This document shows, one piece after another, positions 6,795 to 10,304 of a DNA stretch of 10,304 bases. The DNA lies in the NCBI GenBank assembly GCA_030597645.1, contig JAUVRN010000033.1:1-10304 (forward strand), written 5' to 3'. The notes beneath the pieces are model-generated. The model did not search any database and had not been told where the DNA came from. It was given only the letters and a program-made list of their open reading frames with translations. The translations under genes were made by a program, and so were the position numbers. The first letter of the stretch is position 1. Every line of letters begins with the position of its first letter. This stretch comes from Candidatus Zixiibacteriota bacterium. GTDB taxonomy: Bacteria > Zixibacteria > MSB-5A5 > JAUVRN01.

Positions 6795-6860
6795 GAGCGC
6801 CCCCTCGCCCGAGGACGCAGCCGGGCGGAGCATGCAGCCATTTGCAACCAGGGGCGGGTT

Positions 6861-6896
6861 TTGAAACCATTTCTAACTGCAGAAGTTTATTATATC
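6861..6896 (+). promoter_or_regulatory. AT-rich probable promoter region of the secreted protein gene
   Basis: This is a short AT-rich island in GC-rich DNA with TTGAAA at 6861-6866 and overlapping -10-like boxes TATTAT (6888-6893) and TATATC (6891-6896). The spacing from TTGAAA is 21 bases or more, too long for a classical pair, so the exact boxes are unclear. Position and base composition are the main evidence. Confidence 0.3.
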
Positions 6897-6947
6897 TAGC
6901 AGAGTTCCCCGCGATACTAGTGACTCAGGACACCAGAACACCACCCG

Positions 6948-9476
6948 GTGAAAGGACCGACTTTGACGCTGACAACCTGCCGGACTCCCTGGCGACCCTT
7001 CCGGTGGCTCGCACTGGTCCTGACTCTCTGCGCCGCGGTGAGTCACACTCCGACGCGGGCCCAGATCTGTGGCGACGCCGATGGTGACGGACAGGTCCAG
7101 TCCGTCGACATGTTCTATCTATTCACCTACCTCTTCGAAAACGGTCCGCCACCGGTGGGTCCCGCGGACGTGGACACCTACGCACACCATACGATGCGCG
7201 ATATCGGTTTCCTGGTGTGGTATCAGGTCAGCGGGTCCCCGGCACTAACCTGTCCGCCCGCCCAGCCACCGCTGGTTGCCGCGATCGACAGCGGTCATGC
7301 GTTAATCTACGATGAGGTGTTCCCAGCCGGCGAGGATCTGTTCACGATCCAGCTCCAACTCCAGAATGTGGACAGCCTCATCGCCATGTCGCTGCCACTG
7401 CGTATCCTGGTGGACGGAGCGCCCGCATTTATCGGGGACGTGTCCCTCGACGGACGTCTCGGTCCGTTCGAGGTGCGTACGGCGCGTCTCAATCGACCCG
7501 CGGGCGAAGTGATGATTGGTGCCGTGTCATTTCAAAAGGACATGGGCCTGGCACCGGCAACCGGGGGGCTTGCAGCCGTCGAGCTGTTCATGTCGGCGTC
7601 CGGCAGCGACCGAACCATCCAGATCGAATGGGCTGAACTTCCGCCGGTGGAGGACGGTGAAAACGTGCATACGCCCATGCTCATCCGGTCCGATCTCTCG
7701 GTGGTAAGACCGATGCTGGTCGGAAGCTGTGCCATCGACACCGATGGCGACGGCACCGTCGACTGCGCCGATATCTGCCCGGGGTTCGACGACCGCATCG
7801 ACACCGACGGCGACCTGGCGCCGGACTTCTGCGACATCTGCCCGGGATTCGACGATCGGGCAGACCGTGATGGCGACGGCATCCCGGACGGGTGCGACAC
7901 CTGCCCGGGCTATGACGACCTGGCGGACGCCGACGGTGACGGCACACCCGACTGCCAGGACGACTGCACGGACACCGACGACGACGGCTTCGGTGACCCG
8001 GGCTTTCCGTTCAACACATGCGATGAGGACAACTGCCCCGGTGCGTGGAACGTGACCCAGGCCGACGGAGACGGCGACGGCCCTGGAGACGCCTGCGACA
8101 ACTGCCCGGAGTTATCCAACCCCGCACAGGCGGACATGGACTCCGACGGCGTCGGGGACGGCTGCGACAACTGCGAGGCGGTTTTCAATCCGCTGCAGGG
8201 AGACATCGACGGGGACGGGTACGGCAATGCGTGTGACGCCGATTCGCCTCGCCTGGCACCCGAGGTCAGCCTCCAGGTTACGGCCAGCCAGGGTTCGGAC
8301 TGCTGGGGATGGACGGCACCGGACGGCCGCGAGTATGCTTTTATGGGCACCCGCGAGGGCATCGTGGCCGTACAGACCGACCCGGAGATACGCATCATCG
8401 ACACCATTCCCGGTCCGCGGGGCAACTCGGCCTCGTGGCGGGATATCAAGTCTTACGGACACTACCTCTACTCTGTATCCGAGCAGAGCGGTTCGCGTTC
8501 CGGTCTCGGCATCGCCGATCTCCACCCGCTGCCGGACAGCGTGCGCTATGTCGGTGCGGTATCCATCAACGGGGGGAGTGCCTTTACGTCACACAACCTC
8601 TCCATCGATACCGTTACCGGTTTCGCGTACATCGAGGGCGCATCCAACGCCCAGTCGGTACACGTCATGGATCTGTCATCACCGGAGAGTCCGACCTATG
8701 TCGGCTCGTTCGGTTCGGCGCCTTCCGGGATCCACGACCTGTACGTGGAAGGCGATCGCGCGTACCTCGCCGAGGGGTTTACACCCTCGTGGTCCATCTG
8801 GGACGTCCGCGACAAGACCCGCCCCCAGATGCTGGTGCGCGTGAGCGTGCCTGCGGGTGGATTTCTGCACAACATCTGGACGTCGCCCGATGGCCGCTAC
8901 TGCGTGACGACCGAAGAGACGACCGGCAAAACCGTGAAAATCTGGGATGTCCGCAACTTCGACAGTATCCGTGTCGCGGGCGAATTCCTGGCCGAGTCGC
9001 GCCTCGCACACAACGTGCACATCGAAGATGGCCTGATATACATTTCTCATTACACCTCCGGTGTGGTCGTGCTGGGATTCGACGATCCGGCTCATCCCTC
9101 GGAGATCGCCCGATTCGACACGTTCCCGAGCAGCGAATCACCCGGTTTCGCCGGTTGCTGGGGCGTCTACCCGCACACGGCCAATGGACAAATCTATGCC
9201 TCCAACATGAACGGCATCCTGACCATCCTGAGCCTGGTGCCCGGCTGTGATACCCGACTGGCCGGCGACGTCGATAACGATGGCGACATCGGTCTGGTGG
9301 ACGTGATCCGACTGGTAAACCACATGCTCCGCGATGCCGAACTGCCGGCCTCCCGGACCGATCTTGCGGACACCAACTGCTCGGACTCGCTGACCCTGGC
9401 CGACGTGATCCTGCTGGCCAGATACCTGTTCGCCGATGGAATCCGGCCCTGCGAGGTCTGCATCGACGCACCCTGA
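6948..9476 (+). CDS. Secreted choice-of-anchor-B/LVIVD protein with TSP3 repeats and terminal dockerin-like modules
   Basis: 842-residue exported protein. Order: Sec signal peptide (about 1-38, hydrophobic core 20-31, likely cleavage after TRA); dockerin-like Ca-binding loop (CGDADGDGQVQSVD, 41-54); beta-rich, cohesin-like region (about 108-258); thrombospondin-3-type Asp/Cys repeats (about 262-432, many DxDGDG and CDNCP units, Ca-binding); and a beta-propeller-like region (about 433-763). The propeller shows choice-of-anchor-B features: SHNLSID (548-554), LHNIW (640-644), AHNVHIEDG (687-695) and CWGVYP (737-742). At the C-terminus is a dockerin type I-like pair of loops (GDVDNDGDIGLVDV, 773-786; ADTNCSDSLTLADV, 807-820). 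It is probably a surface-displayed or released structural or binding protein; substrate unknown. GTG 6948 has no Shine-Dalgarno sequence. In-frame TTG 6963 has AAAGGA 6 bases upstream and keeps the signal peptide, so it may be the real start. Monocistronic. Confidence 0.88.
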   Translation: MKGPTLTLTTCRTPWRPFRWLALVLTLCAAVSHTPTRAQICGDADGDGQVQSVDMFYLFTYLFENGPPPVGPADVDTYAHHTMRDIGFLVWYQVSGSPALTCPPAQPPLVAAIDSGHALIYDEVFPAGEDLFTIQLQLQNVDSLIAMSLPLRILVDGAPAFIGDVSLDGRLGPFEVRTARLNRPAGEVMIGAVSFQKDMGLAPATGGLAAVELFMSASGSDRTIQIEWAELPPVEDGENVHTPMLIRSDLSVVRPMLVGSCAIDTDGDGTVDCADICPGFDDRIDTDGDLAPDFCDICPGFDDRADRDGDGIPDGCDTCPGYDDLADADGDGTPDCQDDCTDTDDDGFGDPGFPFNTCDEDNCPGAWNVTQADGDGDGPGDACDNCPELSNPAQADMDSDGVGDGCDNCEAVFNPLQGDIDGDGYGNACDADSPRLAPEVSLQVTASQGSDCWGWTAPDGREYAFMGTREGIVAVQTDPEIRIIDTIPGPRGNSASWRDIKSYGHYLYSVSEQSGSRSGLGIADLHPLPDSVRYVGAVSINGGSAFTSHNLSIDTVTGFAYIEGASNAQSVHVMDLSSPESPTYVGSFGSAPSGIHDLYVEGDRAYLAEGFTPSWSIWDVRDKTRPQMLVRVSVPAGGFLHNIWTSPDGRYCVTTEETTGKTVKIWDVRNFDSIRVAGEFLAESRLAHNVHIEDGLIYISHYTSGVVVLGFDDPAHPSEIARFDTFPSSESPGFAGCWGVYPHTANGQIYASNMNGILTILSLVPGCDTRLAGDVDNDGDIGLVDVIRLVNHMLRDAELPASRTDLADTNCSDSLTLADVILLARYLFADGIRPCEVCIDAP

Positions 9477-9559
9477 GTAGGGCTCCACAGGTATGTCGAG
9501 GAGGCCCGGCACCGCAGGCGCCACTGGGGCCCGGCGGAATGGGTCATGAATCCCTGAGT

Positions 9560-9574
9560 CAGGCCACTGGCCTG
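9560..9574. repeat. Perfect inverted repeat between the secreted-protein gene and recG
   Basis: CAGGCC (9560-9565) and GGCCTG (9569-9574) form a perfect six-pair hairpin with a 3-base loop. No T-run follows on either strand, so it is not a standard intrinsic terminator. It could still slow polymerase after the secreted-protein gene or bind a dimeric protein close to the recG promoter. Confidence 0.4.
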
Positions 9575-9592
9575 GCACCCTGCGAGAGGGCA

Positions 9593-9620
9593 TTGCCCAC
9601 ACCGTTCGGCCCGCTACCTT
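9593..9620 (+). promoter_or_regulatory. Possible recG promoter
   Basis: TTGCCC (9593-9598) and TACCTT (9615-9620) are 16 bases apart, and the second box ends 9 bases before the recG ATG. TTG to TACCTTG is also a 19-base spacing like the TTTG-N19-TAnnTTTG promoter described for Bacteroidetes. Transcription would start almost at the ATG, in keeping with the absence of a Shine-Dalgarno sequence. Confidence 0.35.
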
Positions 9621-9629
9621 GGGCGACGG

Positions 9630-10304
9630 ATGGAGTTGAAACTCGATACACCCCTGCAGTTTCTCAGGGGTGTCGGTCCCCGGCGCGCGGAAGCGCTGTC
9701 TGTCGCCGGGCTCGATACGGTGCGCGACCTGCTGCTGTACTTCCCTCGCCGCTACGTCGATCGGTCTGCCGTCACACCGGTCACGCAGCTCGAGGCGGGC
9801 CGGGAGGCGACGGTCATCGGTCACATCCGCGCGTCCGGAATGCTGCGCGGCAAGCGGTCCCGCTTCGAAGCGACCCTGGACGACGGCCACGGCCACCTGC
9901 AGCTGGTCTTTTTCCACCAGCCCCGGCGCTTTGCATCCGTCCTCAAGAAGGGGACGTACATCGCCTGCACCGGCACTCCGCTGGTGTATCTCGAGCTGCA
10001 GATGGTGCACCCTGAATTCGAGATACTCGATTCCGAGGACGCACCCCTGGGGCCGGATCGCGGGCGCATCGTGCCCGTCTATCCCGGCACGGCCGAGATG
10101 TCCAGCGCTCGCGTCGAATCGCGATTGCTGCGGCGGCTCATCCAGCCGCTGACCGAATCCGGGTTGCCGGACCAGGTCGAGGACCCGCTGCCGCCCGACT
10201 GGTGCGAGAGACTGCATCTGCCCGCCACGGGAGCGGCGCTGCGCTGGATCCACTTTCCCGACTCACTGGACCAGGCCGACCGGGCGCGGAGCCGGTTTGC
10301 GTTC
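9630..10304 (+). CDS. recG: ATP-dependent DNA helicase RecG, N-terminal part
   Basis: Open from ATG 9630 to the window edge (225 codons seen; RecG is usually about 680-850 residues). RecG is a monomeric double-stranded DNA translocase that reverses stalled replication forks and processes Holliday junctions. The visible part is the wedge and lead-in: LQFLRGVGPRRAEAL (9-23), helix-hairpin-helix-like TVRDLLLYFPRRYVDR (30-45), and the OB-fold wedge (about 58-135; TVIGHI, LQLVFFHQP, KKGTYIACTG). These are followed by IVPVYPGTAEMSSARV (147-162) and the IHFPDSLDQADRARSRFAF segment (207-225) that normally stands just before helicase motif I. The ATPase motifs lie beyond the window. ATG is preceded by a promoter-like box but no Shine-Dalgarno sequence. 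It is not obviously linked to the upstream gene. Confidence 0.93.
   Translation, partial: MELKLDTPLQFLRGVGPRRAEALSVAGLDTVRDLLLYFPRRYVDRSAVTPVTQLEAGREATVIGHIRASGMLRGKRSRFEATLDDGHGHLQLVFFHQPRRFASVLKKGTYIACTGTPLVYLELQMVHPEFEILDSEDAPLGPDRGRIVPVYPGTAEMSSARVESRLLRRLIQPLTESGLPDQVEDPLPPDWCERLHLPATGAALRWIHFPDSLDQADRARSRFAF

Noticed and set aside
6653..6847. 65-codon upstream extension of the YhaO-like protein
   Set aside because: It is made largely of the tandem repeat (repeated STALVG in translation) and lacks the family N-terminus, which begins at ATG 6652.
7731..8243. Asp-rich repetitive DNA as a satellite or CRISPR-like array
   Set aside because: The repetition is at the protein level (TSP3-type DxDGDG/CP units) within an open frame; spacing and sequence vary and are codon-aligned.
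9503..9531. GGCCC/GGGCC inverted repeat downstream of the secreted-protein gene as terminator
   Set aside because: Only a short stem around a long loop and no T-run follows.
9138..10253. 371-codon minus-strand open frame opposite the secreted-protein end and recG
   Set aside because: It spans two well-supported plus-strand genes and the intergenic region between them; no family motif, so a shadow frame.

Overview
The window looks like chromosomal DNA of a GC-rich, diderm-type bacterium. Pointers are a signal-peptidase-II lipoprotein, an exported protein that combines dockerin-like, thrombospondin-3-type and LVIVD/choice-of-anchor-B modules, and a mixture of housekeeping genes. That secreted architecture is common in FCB-group and related candidate phyla (Zixibacteria, Latescibacteria and similar lineages). 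This placement is inference; nothing here fixes the taxon. I see no tRNA, rRNA, CRISPR array, IS element, phage gene or integrase.

Layout. 1-251: AT-rich leader with a very strong intrinsic-terminator-like hairpin (132-211) just before the first gene. 252-1703 (+): pyruvate kinase. 1756-2568 (+): lipoprotein with an FN3-like domain and a possible HmuY-like C-terminal domain. 2568-3491 (+): ornithine carbamoyltransferase, overlapping the lipoprotein stop by one base and followed by an intrinsic terminator (3535-3563). 3618-6652 (-): a two-gene operon, metallophosphoesterase-fold protein then coiled-coil ATPase-fold protein, overlapping by 16 bases. 6653-6947: divergent intergenic region with a short tandem repeat. 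6948-9476 (+): large secreted multidomain protein. 9477-9629: intergenic. 9630-10304 (+): 5' part of recG, cut by the window end.

The most interesting element is the minus-strand pair. By architecture and gene order it is a YhaO/YhaN pair (SbcD/SbcC, Mre11/Rad50 relatives). However, nearly every catalytic motif is replaced in both proteins. The nuclease-fold protein lacks the first Asp/His metal ligands, the Asn-His of GNHD and both His of GHxH. The ATPase-fold protein lacks the P-loop GKST, the signature motif and the H-loop His. Both frames are open, full length, overlapping and served by a strong ribosome binding site, so this reads as a maintained pseudoenzyme complex with a membrane hairpin rather than as decay.

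Secondary points: the pyruvate kinase carries the Leu/Pro/Lys signature associated with potassium-independent enzymes. Promoter-like boxes end only 9-11 bases before three start codons, which suggests near-leaderless transcripts. The secreted protein has dockerin-like modules at both ends.
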